Origin: Rapana venosa
Taxonomy: Eukaryota; Mollusca; Gastropoda; Neogastropoda; Muricidae
DNA: 64,000 bases
NCBI GenBank assembly: GCA_028751875.1
Contig: CM054162.1
Location: 6,034,712 to 6,098,711, forward strand
Direction: 5' to 3'
Below are positions 39,501-53,100 of the stretch, one piece after another. The notes under the pieces were generated by a model. That model saw nothing but the letters and a program-made list of their open reading frames with translations. It was not told where the DNA came from and did not search any database. Numbering within the stretch: the stretch's first letter is position 1; each line of letters opens with the position of its first letter. The position numbers and the translations under genes are program-made.

Positions 39501-42500
39501 ACTCAGACAGATTTCACAGTCAACCTTATTAACACACTGTTTCAGAATTTCACACACAAAAAAGAAAGAACAACAACCATAAAATGGCTAAGAAAAAAAC
39601 CGAAAGTGTTGTCTATCATCTACAGCACAAGATCCTCTCCAGAGAACAGAATTCACATCCACTTATATCAACACAATATTTGACAGTCTCATGAAATATA
39701 GAGAAAACAAAATTGACAGACACAGCTATGAACATCTATAACCAATCACCCTCTTCACAGGTAGTTTCATTCACACCATTTCACTTTCATTAGCGTCAAA
39801 GCAATGTTTCAGAATTTCACAAAAATGCATTTTTCTTATCATGCTTGCTCTAACTGAAACATTTACCATGCCATTATAAAAAAAACAACAACCAAAAATA
39901 AACCCAACTCAAACCATCTTGGTAATAAACTCTGTTGTGTACTTAAGCAAAAGCAGAGATTAGTCGTGTTAATGACAGCACTGCAAAAACTGAAAGGTCA
40001 CAGGTAGGAGGACAAAATGCACTCTCTGGTTACTGACAAAACATTTATGTTAGAAGACACCACAGAAAATTAGATACTGAGTATCAACTTTTGAAGATAA
40101 CTAACATGAAACCATTGAAAGGACAATGAATAAGTACAATCCACATGCAAGCACGCATGCACACACACAAGTATACACATGTATTTCTTTTTTCATTCAT
40201 TTATCTTTTAATTTTTTTTTTTTGCGTTTAAACTTCCAACGGTTTTCTTCAAAGCTTTTGTTTGGTAATTACCAAAAGGGATATTCTTGTACCAGTGTGG
40301 TTGTTGTTGTTGTTGTCTTCGATTTTACGTCTGTTCACTCTCAGTGATATTAGACGAGAAAGAAAAAAAATATATATACAAGGGGTGTATGATAATTGAG
40401 GTGGTTGTAGAGGCCCTACTGAAAAATGCGAGGGGGAAAAAGTAGTCTAATCATGAAAAGAAACCGTGCAAAGCGAAAGATACAATAAAAAATATCTTAA
40501 AAAACACACCACAGAAACAAAAAACATAAAAAGTGATTAACGTTAATGAAACTATAACAAATGTCCTATAGGACTATGCCAGAGACCTTTTGCAATATCA
40601 AATGCCAAATTCAAATTATTGAATATGCTTCTAAGGGAGTTTTCAGAAAATTGAGGTAAAAAAGCTTTCGTATTCTTACATTCAAATATTATATGAGTAT
40701 TAGAAATATTCTCACCACATAGACATTTACTGTTTCTACTGAATTTGGTTACGAATGCATTAAGTTTTATTCTATAAAACAAACTATTCACTCTTCTTGC
40801 TGTGGAGATATTTGAACAAGCCTTAGAATGGCTCACGACTCTTGCTTTATCAGTTTTGATGACAGATCTGTTTAGAAATCTCTCTTTTAGGTGATACGTT
40901 TCTGTGACCTTTTTCCATGATGTTTGTTCTAATAAGTGGTAGCCCTCTTGTAATGATAAAGGTACGTGCAATGTTGCTGATTCCCGTTCATGCTTTGCTC
41001 CTCTTTTAGCAGCTCTATCAGCCCACTCATTTGGAAAGAATCCACTGTGTGAAGGCACCCAACAGAAAGTGACACTTGTGCCCTTTAAGGTTAAAAGGTG
41101 TATGACATGATTTATCTCTAATGCAATTTTTGAAGTTTTCTTGTACCACAAGGATTTTAAAGCATACAATACCGACTTAGAATCAACACAAATAAGGATT
41201 TGAAATATACACAATGGCAAATCAAGAACATAATTTAGAGCCATTAAGACTGCTACTAATTCCGCGGTAAAAATCGAATGATGTTTACCAACATAGAATG
41301 ATTTTTCAATTTTTAAAGATGGTATAACAAAAGTGGTGGTCTTTCACTACAGATGATAGAATATACGCCTATTTGTTTTTTTGGGTTTTGTTTTTTACCT
41401 GATACAAAGGAAATTAAGGAGGTTCCTCCACCACAGACAATAAAGCCACTTTCTACTGGAGATTAAAATCAAATGTCTTTCCACCAGAGATGATATTTCT
41501 TCAAACAGATTAAAATCATCTTTTCTCACACCATCAGAGGAGAGGAAAGCACACACCTCCATCTCATAGTGGAGTTCTCTCTCCCTGTCCAGCAGAAGGA
41601 CAGGTTTCAGCGAGAAGAGGGACATCTTTCTATCAGAAATGAAGGACATCTTTCTATCAGAAATGAAGGACATCTTTCTATCAGAAATTAAGGACACCTT
41701 TCTATCAGACATTAAAGACATCTTTCTATCAGAAATGAAGGACATCTTTCTATCAGAAATTAAGGACATCTTTCCAAATATTAGGAACATCTTAGGGGAT
41801 CTTTCTGTTCAAGATTAGGGAAATCTTTCCATGAAAGATTTGGGATTCCTTGATCAAGGACACCTTTCCATCAAAGACAAGGGACATCTTTCCACCAGAG
41901 ATGTTAAGGACATCTTTCAACTAGACATTAAGGACATCTTTCTGTTCACGATTACGGACATCTTTCAACCAGACATTACAGGTCATCTTTCCACCAGATG
42001 TTAAGGACATCTTTTCACCAGATGTTAAAGACATCTTTCCGTATATGATTAGAAACACCTTTCAAGCAGACATTACAGGACATCTTTCCATCAAAGATTA
42101 TGGACATCTTTCCACCAGATATGAATGAATCTTTGCTCTAGACATTAAGGACAACATTTCACCAAAGATTAAAGACATCTTTCCACTTAGAGATTAGGGA
42201 CACCCTTTAAGAAAATACATTAGGGACACATCTTTTTCCACAAAGTGTAGGGACACCTTTCCACCTTAGATTAGGAACACACATTTCTTCAAACAGATTA
42301 AAATCTCCCTTTCTCACAAAAACTTATGTATAATACATCCTTCCATCTCAGATTAGGAACATGAATTTATCACTTACATGTTAAGGACACATACATTTCG
42401 AGAAATTAGGCACACATATTCATATTCTTCCACCACAGATTAGCAACACATATTCTTCCACTACAAAATAAGAACACATAATTATTCTTCCACCAGACAT

Positions 42501-44195
42501 TAGGAACACATATCCTTCCACCAGAGATTAGGAACAGATACTCTTCCACTACAACATAAGAACATAATTATTCTTCCACCAGAGATTATTAGGAACACAC
42601 ATTCTTCCATCAGAGATTAGGAATACATATTCCTCCACCAGATATTTTAAACACATATTATTCCACCAGAGATAAGAGACACATTTACCCCCCACCACAG
42701 AATAAGAACACATACTCTTCCACCAGACATTAGGAACACATATTCTTCCACCAGAGGTTAGGAACACATAGTCTTCCACCAGAGGTTAGGAACACATAGT
42801 CTTCCACCAGAGATTAGGAACACATAGCCTTCCACCAGATATTAGGAGCACATAGTCTTCCACTAGAGATTAGAAACACACATTCTTCCACCAGACATTA
42901 GGAACACACATTCTTCCACCAGACATTAGGAACACATATTCTTCCACCAGAGATTACGGACACATATTCTTCCATTAGAGGTTAGGAACACATAGTCTTC
43001 CACCAGATATTAGGAACACACATCCTCCCACCAGAGATTGGGAACACCTATCCTCCCACCAGAGATTAGGAACACTTCATTATTTATTTTTTTCTTATAA
43101 GAGGCTAAGAACGCATTTTCGTCCATTAAAGAGGAATATTACAGACACATTTTCTTCCTCAAGAGATCACAGATGCTTGCTCTTCTACCATGGAAGACAG
43201 GCACATTATCTTCCATCACAGTGTAAAAACACTGTATCTTCCGCCTGAGATCTGAATGCATTTTCTTCCAACAGGAATAAGAAACCCATATTCTTCCACC
43301 TATGATATAGAAAACATATCCTTCCAGCAGAGATAAACACATAGCTTTCTAGTGAAAATAAAGAGCACACTCTTCCGCATGAGATAAAGAGCGCACATTC
43401 TTCCAACAGAGATAAGAAACTACACAGTCTTCCACATGAGATTAGGAACACATCTTCTTCCAAAAGAGGTTAAAACAAATAATCGTTCACCAGTAATTAC
43501 AAATCCATATTTATCCATCTGAAGTTAGGAACGCATTCTTCCACCAGCAATGTTTAACACACATTTTTTTCAGTGTGAAACTACAACCACATTCTCTCCC
43601 ACCATCAATTGGGAACATAATTATATTCCTCAAGAGATTTAAGGGCACATATTCTTTCACCAGAGATGAAAAAAACTTACATTCTTCCACCTGAAATAAT
43701 GAACATGTAATCTTCCTCACGAAAATTGCAGACACACAATCTTCCGCCAGGAATTATGAACACACATTCTCTGCCACCAGACTAGGGAACGCATATTCTT
43801 CCACACTTAAGGCACTCTTACACCCCCACCAGAGATTAGGAACACATCTTTCCCCAAAAGATTACAAAGCGCATACTCTTCCACCGACAGTTCCAAATAC
43901 AAAATGTTCCACAGGAGATAAGAAACACATAGTCTTCCACTAGGAATTATGAACACATCATCTTCCACAGATTAGAAACTTTATTTTTCATTCCTCATCT
44001 ACAGCCGCGAGGTTAACCAATTGGTGAGATTTTTGCATATGTGATCAATTCCACCCCCCCCCCCCCCCCCCCATTTGGATCGGTGGTCTAGAGGTAACGC
44101 GCCTGTCTAGAAAGCGAAAAGTCCGGGTTCGTATCCCGTCTGGGCCCGAAACTTTTCCCCCATCCATTAGACCATGAGTGGTGGTCTGGGCGCTA

Positions 44196-44226
<31 letters not shown>

Positions 44227-45337
44227 CGTGTGTTACAGAAAATTATGCAGCGCACGAAAAAGAACCCACGGCAACAAGAGAGTTGTCCCTGGCAAAATTC
44301 TTAGAAAAAAGCCACTCTGATAGGGAAAGAAATACAGTTGCAGACCAAAAAAAAAAAAAAAAGGAAAAAAAAAGGGGTGGCGCTGCTCTTGTGGCGACGT
44401 GCTCTCCCCGGGGAGAGCAGCCCGAATTTCACGCAGAGAAATCTCGTGACTTAAAGTGGTATAAATAAATAAAATAAATAAATAAATTCAGGTAGCTGCA
44501 TTCCGACTTCGGGGATAGAAACGCATAATCTTCCAGGCACCAGAGACACCTCTTGTTTTTTGGTCATCCCAGATAAGGAACGCCCTTCCATCAGACATCA
44601 AAAGACATATCAGAAGTTTAGGAACAGTATTCCATCAAAGATTAGGACAAAGAAACCCCCCCCCCCCCCCCACCACCCACCCCAACCAATCAGAGATTAA
44701 AGATATGATTCTACCCCTCATAGGGAGCTTTAAGTTAAGTTTTGACCTGTAAGACTTTTTTTTTTCCTATAGCCCCTTCTTTTTTGAAAAGACACAAATC
44801 TATCCTATTACACCCCTCATTAACATTTATACCCACACTTGCACAAACGCAGAACTTATAAGAACTACTACAGATAAAATTCTTGTCTTATATTGATGAC
44901 AGATAATGCACAGGAGAAATGAGGGGAAAAAAAGGGTGAAAAAAACAAAGAAAAAAATATTACACACACACACACACACATGGAAACACAGCACACACAC
45001 ACAAAAAAAAAAAGAAAAAAAAAAGAATACCAGGCAGCGGAGAAAAAAAACCCACTTACCATCATCGAGGGCTTCTCGGCCTGTTAGGAGCAGAAACAGA
45101 GCAAGCAGCATTAGTGCGACGCGTGACGACACGCCGTGACGTCACCTACACGACACAGCACTCCACGCCAACGCACTGTGTACGTGACATGTCATTGTGT
45201 GTGTGACAAAGTAGGCTAACTAACTAACCAACAACATCTCAGTTTTTTATGCTCTACCTTCTGTCAGTGACAAAAATGAACAAGGAAAGATTATATGCAA
45301 CGCTTCTTATTCTATATACATTATATATATCTATATA

Positions 45338-45373
<36 letters not shown>

Positions 45374-48300
45374 CCTATACTATCACCTACATGCACGCAC
45401 ATGCATGCATGCGCCACATACACACACATGTCACACACACACTGACACACACATGCACTCACACATTTACATCCCCCTCTCTCTCTTTTTTTTTTTTTAC
45501 TTGGTTAGAGTGAGTCTTTTCTTATGTCCTTTCTGATTCAGTTTGTCTATTTAAGACGCCTTTAGTAAAATGCTTTCATCTGGAACGAAGCTACTTATCA
45601 ACAATAGAGCTATTCCGTAATCATTGCTCAGTGTTAGCTAGTATGATTTAAAAACATGTTTACTATTTTTTATTACAACGTTTAGAGACTACTACCCCCC
45701 CCCCCCCTCCCTCCCTCCCCGACCCCTCCCAATGGGGATGCTGGGGACCTGTCAGTATAAATAGCATCTCCACCTTCTGGAAATTCTGTGCTAGGAATTC
45801 CCTCTTTTCTATCCCTCTCTTTGTTTCTACCTTTTTTCCCCTTTCTTCCTGTCACCTCCTTCTTGTCTATTTTCTTCCTTCTTGGTCCATTCTCCTGGGG
45901 TTTAAAAAAAACAAACTTGAAAGATAACAATTCTTTCTCACGCTAAGTCTGATGTGCTGGGCCCGACTTGTCAGACAATTAACGGAAACACAACGCATAT
46001 TTTTCGCTCATATGACAGACAACAAAAAGCTGTTGTCTGAGAGTTTGACGAAAAAATGTTTGTGTAGATTTGATTTGCACTATTGCCTTTGATAACATAT
46101 TTATAAAATTAATGTTCACATGCTCACATCTATAAACAAAAAATGCTAATCTGATCTCAATTCCTTTCATGTTAGTACAGAAAAAAAGTACATGATTTAA
46201 AATTGTTAGTACAATCTAAATGTCTTGATATGAACTCACAAAAAAAATTTCATGATCAAAAACAAAGCCTGAAACTAACTCAAATCAGCTAGAAAAAAAA
46301 AAAAAAAGTCATGCACACAAATTACTTATAAATATGTAGTCCAAAGTAAAAAAAGTTATCTTTTGTTTGGCTATAATACTGAGAGTTTAGATGTAAAGAA
46401 AAAAACAAAGAAAAAAAGTGAATGTATACTGACAATAAATGACAACAGCGCACACACAACAACACACACTAGTAGTGTACCTATCATGCTGCACAACACA
46501 ACACGCATGCACTCACGCATGGACAATCACACACAACATACCTCTCATCTGTCTTAAAGTCAAACACCTCAACAAAAGACATAGAGTGTCCTGAATCATA
46601 TCTAAAAGAAAGTTACTGGTCATGGACATCACCCACCAAACCAATTTATTCTTCTTCCACAGGTTGCTATCCTAAACATAGCAGGTCTCTTATTCTCCAT
46701 CACAATTTCTTTTTCTTCTTCACAGTTGCTATCCTAAACATAGCAGGTCTCTTATCCTCCATCACAATTTATTCTTCTTCACAGTTGCTATCCTAAACAT
46801 AGCAGGTCTATTATTCTCCATTACAATCTATTCTTCTTCACAGTTGCTATCCTAAACATAGCAGGTCTCTTATTCTCCATCACAATCTATCTCTCTTCAC
46901 AGTTGCTATCCTAAACATAGCAGGTCTCTTATTCTCCATCACAATTTATTCTTCTTCACAGTTGCTATCCTAAACATAGCTGGTCTCTTATTCTCCATCA
47001 CAATTATTCTTCTTCACAGTTGCTATCCTAAACATAGCAGGTCTCTTATTCTCCATCACAATTTATTCTTCTTCACAGTTGCTATCCTATACATAGCAGG
47101 TCTCTTATCCTCCATCACAATTTATTCTTCTTCACAGTTGCTATCCTAAACATAGCAGGTCTCTTATTCTCCATCACAATTTCTTCTTCTTCTTCATAGT
47201 TGCTAATCTGAACAGAGCAGATCTCCACTGGTTGATAAAATCAGTTTCCAACTCTCTGACTTGATAATTTAAAAAAAAAAAAAAAGGACAGATCTGATAG
47301 TCAGACACAGGGACATACATAAAAGGGGATAAAAGTGTAGCCAGGAACACAGGTTTTGGGGAAAACAATAGGAAATTAAAAATTTTTTTATAAAGAAAAA
47401 TGGGGGTGAGGGAGGAGGGGTGGAGGTAGTGGGGAAGGGAGAAGGAGCCAATATAGGGGGACTGAAAAGGAAAGTAAATCCTTCAGAAATGAATCCCTTG
47501 ACTATAGCATAAAACCATTCTCACACACAAACTCAAATCTCTTTGCACAAATGTTTCAAACGGTGATGACTTTTACGTAGTATTTTTTACAATTGGTTAA
47601 TCATACATTAAAAAAAAAAAAAGAGAATATCTAATATATTCCAATACACAAGCACACCTGAGTATTCAACAAATCTACATGTACATATGGCGTGTTTGCA
47701 CACTGTCACACTTATCCATAAACTTGCATGCACATTATATATATATATATACATATATATAAAAGCATGCATGCGCACACCTATGCACACAAATACACAT
47801 ATGCGCACAAGAAAAAACAATATTCTGAATGCCTAGGCCGCTGAGAAAAACTTTTCTAAAAGAAACAAAACAATCCCCCCCCCCCCAACTTAATTCTGTC
47901 TTCAATAACACTGTTTAGTTACACACTTATTTCATTACTCTGTGATTGTGGACGGTCATTCATTTCTGTACAAAACTCTGTGGTGCACATACTTGGTGAT
48001 TCACCACATCGTGTCATAAATCAATACATTACAAACTGTGAAAATGGAATTCCTCTATGAGAAAAAACACATATATGTGTGCACTCATACAAGCACACCT
48101 GCGCAAGCGCGAGCACATGCCCACACACGCAAGCACATGCCCACACACACACACGCACAGAGGATGCCAATACAGGCACACAAACAAACACAGACACAAG
48201 TATACATAAAAAACGGCTGAATCTGACTGACCTTGGCGTCGTCTCCTTGACCCTTTAGCAGAGGTCGGTCGTTGAAGTCGTGAGGGAGCATCCTTTAAGA

Positions 48301-48614
48301 AAAAAGAAAAAGTGTGTGTGTCTATATCTACCTATATCATCTATCTATCTACCTATATCATCTATCTATCTACCTATATCATCTATCTATCTACCTATCT
48401 ATCTATCTATCTACCTATATCATCTATCTATCTACCTATATCATCTATCTATCTACCTATCTATCTATCTATCTACCTATATCATCTATCTATCTACCTA
48501 TATCATCTATCTATCTATCTATATCATCTATCTATCTACTATATCATCTATCATTATCTTTATCTATCTATCTATCTATACATATCTATCTTTATCTATC
48601 TATCTATCTATCTA

Positions 48615-48665
<51 letters not shown>

Positions 48666-48668
48666 ATC

Positions 48669-48702
<34 letters not shown>

Positions 48703-48719
48703 ATCATCTATCTATCTAT

Positions 48720-48792
<73 letters not shown>

Positions 48793-48861
48793 ATTCTTTA
48801 TCTATCTATCTATCTTCTATATCATCTATCTATCTATCTCATCTATCTATCTTTCTATATC

Positions 48862-48896
<35 letters not shown>

Positions 48897-49810
48897 CATC
48901 TATCTATCTTTCCTGCCTCCTTCTTTCTCTCTGTGCTATGCATTTGGTAATTTTTCATGTTTGCTGTGTCTGTTCCCCCTCTCCTTCTCCCCCCACCCCA
49001 GGGCTGGATGTAAGAACAGCAATAGTTGCTAATTCTATTATCTTCTTTTTAAAAAAAAAATTGTTTTGAAAGAAAAAAAAGATTCATTCATTCACAAATT
49101 AAAAATGCTATAAAAAAAAGGTACAAAACTTGTCACAATTTTTGTTCACATTTTGTTCACAAAATTGATTGATCGATTGATTGATTCTCTCTCTCCCTCT
49201 TGAACAAAATTACATATACGCAAATGACCTGAAATTAATGAAATATAAGAATAAAAAATGCTTTAAAAAAAATAATAAGAAAGGTACCAAACCTGTGAAG
49301 ATTCTTTTTCGCCATTTTGTTCGGGAGATTCATTCTCTTTCTCCTCCGCCTCTTTGTGCTGCACACACACACACACATACATACACATATAAAAAAATAA
49401 AGAAAGATAATGCCCCAAAGTTGGAATATGGCTACCATAATGGTGGGTAAATGGCCGCATACGCAAGATCTCATCATTGGTGAACCATGGAGCTCTAGCC
49501 AAGGAAAACACACACACACTCACACACACGAGACACAGACACAGACAGACAGACACAGACACACACACAGACATACACACACAGACACACACAGACACAT
49601 AGACACACACACAGACAGACACAGACACACACACTGGTCTAATATCACCTTGAGTGAACAGATGTTAAAAAAGAAAGAACACACACACACACATACACAA
49701 ACAAGATGCAAATAAAAGAAAGAAAGAGAGACAAAGAGAGCAAAGACAAAAAAAGAAGAAAGAACAATGAAAAAATAAGACCGCCACAAAGCGAGAGAGA
49801 GAGAGAATGG

Positions 49811-49860
<50 letters not shown>

Positions 49861-49905
49861 AATGAGAGAGAGAGAGAGATGAGAAGAGAGAATGAGAGAA
49901 GAGAC

Positions 49906-49999
<94 letters not shown>

Positions 50000-50014
50000 A
50001 TGAGAGACACAGAG

Positions 50015-50110
<96 letters not shown>

Positions 50111-50163
50111 AAAGAAAAAGAAGACAAGCAGAAAAACAAAACAACAACAACAATAATAAATAA

Positions 50164-50194
<31 letters not shown>

Positions 50195-53100
50195 TAAACC
50201 AGCTTTAAAAAACCTGATTACTTTTGAGTCTGAAATGGGAAAAAATGCCACTGACCTAAACAAGAATGACATGAAAAGGAAATAGAAAAAAAAATCATTA
50301 AGAGGCATAAGATTGTTATTACATTCTTAAAAAGATGACATAAAATAAATAAATGCTACCAAAGTAACTCAACCAATAAGTAAACATACAACCTTTTTTT
50401 TTCTTTTTAAGAAATTCCTCTTGAATGTCAAAGTAAAATAAGCCAAAGGAGGGGGGGGGGGGGGGGGGGGCAGAAATAAGAACATAAGAACCATTGGAAA
50501 GAAAACAACATTTGTACTTATTAAAAAAAAATCATTTTGTAATCATCCTCTTTCAACATGTTTATTTTTTCGCAGTTGCGATTCATTCTGAAAAGAATGC
50601 ATGACCACATAAGTGTATGTATGCACACGCACGCGTGCACACACACACACATGCTCACACACTCAAACACACACACACAAAACTTATTCATAACACAAGT
50701 GAAAACTAACTTTTCATCATGCTGGCATGCAAACACATCACAAAGAGTGAAACAACAAACCGCATCACCATCACATCACATCCCATCGCATGCAACAATC
50801 ATGCCTCTTAAAAAAACGCAAACCAAAACAACAAAACTAACACCAACCAACTGTTGAACCAGCTAAACCATCCTGCCACCTTCCCTTCTCAGCCATGCAA
50901 ATCAAAGCAGACATGTCAACATTAATCAACAACCCTGCACTCTGAACACAAAACCAGTCATCATGACGTAATTTTCTTAACATCCAGCAAGATCACAGCG
51001 CATGAAACAAACGTGTAGATAACTTTAAAAAAAAATCCTCGTCCGTCATTCAGAACTCATGCGGAATTTAAAAAAAAAGATTAAAAAAGAGAGAAGCCGT
51101 TGTCTGATCAGCCATACAAGAAACACGCTTTGTCTGACGAAGCCATGCGGAACTGGCGGAGGGGAGCTCACCCCCGTCCTCCTGTCGTCTCTCAGCCCCC
51201 TGTCCCCGTCAGCGCTACTGTTGGTGGGCAGGTTGTAGCAGCTGGGGCTGGCCTTCACCAGCAAGCTCTGCCCCAGCAGCACCCCCTCGTCTTCGCTTTC
51301 CTCATCGCCCGTCTCCCCACCCTTCTCGGGGGTCACGTCTGCGACCCTGACCAGCGCGGCTGCCCCCCCGGGGTTCCTGCCGGGCACCAGGAAGGTGTCG
51401 TTCATGTCCAGGGCTGTTTGGGGGTCGAGCGCTCCATGGCGGTGGTGGCTGCGGCGTGGGGACAGGAGGCTCCGTGCTTCAAGCGGGGAGCCGTCAGACA
51501 GAGGGCTGGAGGGAGAGAGACTGAGCGAGGAGTCTGCAGGGTACACGTAGTCGTCGGTGCTCGCCAGGCAGGCGCTGTCATCATTCCACGCCTTGCTCCT
51601 GCTGGACTGGTGCCCGGAGCTCAGGCCTTCACTGAAGCCCGCGTCCTTGACCTTTCCGAGGAAGTCTCCTGGCTTTTTCACCTGGTTCTCAATCCCATCG
51701 ACATCATCATCATCATCGTTGTCGTCACCGTAGCCAGGCTTGTCATGTTTGACTGAGGTCACTGAGGAGGCAGCCCTATTCGGCTTCTTGGTGTACGACG
51801 TCCCTGAAGCAGACTGCTGGAGCGAAGGCTTTCTGCTCCCTGGTGGTACGCCCGCTTTGGCTCTGGTGGCGCTCCCTGTCACCGACTTTGGCACGTCTGT
51901 CGCTTGCTGCTTGCAGACGGCTGGGCAGAGACCCCGGCTCTGGTGACGGACTTTGCGGCATGGGTCTGATGGGACCCCGCGCCACTCTTCATCGCCGTCT
52001 TGGCACTGGTGGCCGAGCTCTGGCGCGTGCCGGACAAAACGCGCTTGGTGTGCTTGGCGGCAGAACCCTGCAGAGAGCCCGTGGGGATACTGACAACAAC
52101 GCCCTGCCTGGTCCCCGCTGCCGAGACCTTGGAGGTTTGGGGGGACGACTTCTTGCTGCCGCTGGCCAACCTCAGGGTGGGGGAGGAGGTCTGCTTGGTG
52201 ACGGTGGGGGAGGACGGCTGAGGCGGGGCATCCCGGTGCTTGCGCTGCTGACGCTGGGGGCTGGAGGAGGAGGGGAAGCTGGACGACATGCCCACAGCCT
52301 GGTGGACAGGCCTGCTGCTGCCTCCTGACCCTCCTGCCTCCGCGGTCTGGAGGACCTGCATGATGAAGAAGCCCCAGCAGGGCTTCGGGGGTCCGCTTTC
52401 TCCGACGCCTTGACCGCCTTGCCTGCGCCGCTCTTCCTCTGCGTGTCGGAGCTTTTCCAGACCCCTGCATCGGCCGGAGAATGAGCCGACGCTGCTGCGG
52501 ACGTGGGGTCCGAGCTTCTGGACAAAGCCGTTTTCTTTTCGGAGGAATTCTGCTGCCGGCCCACTTTGCTTGGTTTATGCGGCTCTGATTTTCTTTCGCT
52601 CTTCGAGGGTGTGCCATCTGTGGTCGTGTTCACTGTCTTTGCCCCTTCTCCTTCCTTGACCCTCTGTAAAAGTGCAGCAGAGCTTGTGTGAGGTTTTAAC
52701 ACGCCTCCCTTCACCCCCCACCCCCAGTGCTGCGTTGGTGGAGGGGTGTGTGGGGGCTCTGTCCTCAGCTCTAGCTGCCTTGACTGAGGTCTGCAGAGAT
52801 GGCAGGCCACACAGAACACATTCAACACACTTCGCCTTCTTCTTCTTCTTCCTTTTTTGCCAATGTTTCTCCCAGGGGAGGTTTGACATTGATGAGCCTT
52901 CTCCATCTCTCTCGGTTTTGCCTTGTACCTTTACCACTTACAACTAAACGATGGTACAATTCAAATACAGCAAAAAGTTCTTGCTTACTGAATTTGAAAA
53001 AACAACAAAACCCTCTGTGAAGCTGCAATATGTTTTGAAAGTACAACTAGAAACCAACTCGCCAAAGAAGATGGTTATCTTCCAGTTTAGCTTGACATGA

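Noticed and set aside
41395..43735. Several minus-strand frames with periodic SLISDRK or WWKN motifs, possible repeat proteins
   Set aside because: The periodicity is that of the minisatellite; the frames break as soon as the unit is no longer a multiple of three.
44079..44150. Possible functional tRNA gene
   Set aside because: It is the tRNA-like head of family F; the same head occurs at 57.05 and 61.57 kb with the same body, and cloverleaf pairing is incomplete.
48280..49069. Three overlapping open frames of 210-250 codons rich in Y, L, S and I
   Set aside because: They are translations of the CTAT tetranucleotide array in three frames, which has no stop in any plus frame.
49520..50308. 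262-codon minus-strand frame rich in S and L
   Set aside because: It is a CT/GT microsatellite translation; no non-repeat protein segment is present.
51100..51756. 218-codon plus-strand frame opposite the giant IFT54 exon
   Set aside because: It is the antisense shadow of a GC-rich coding exon; splice phases and protein landmarks support the minus strand.
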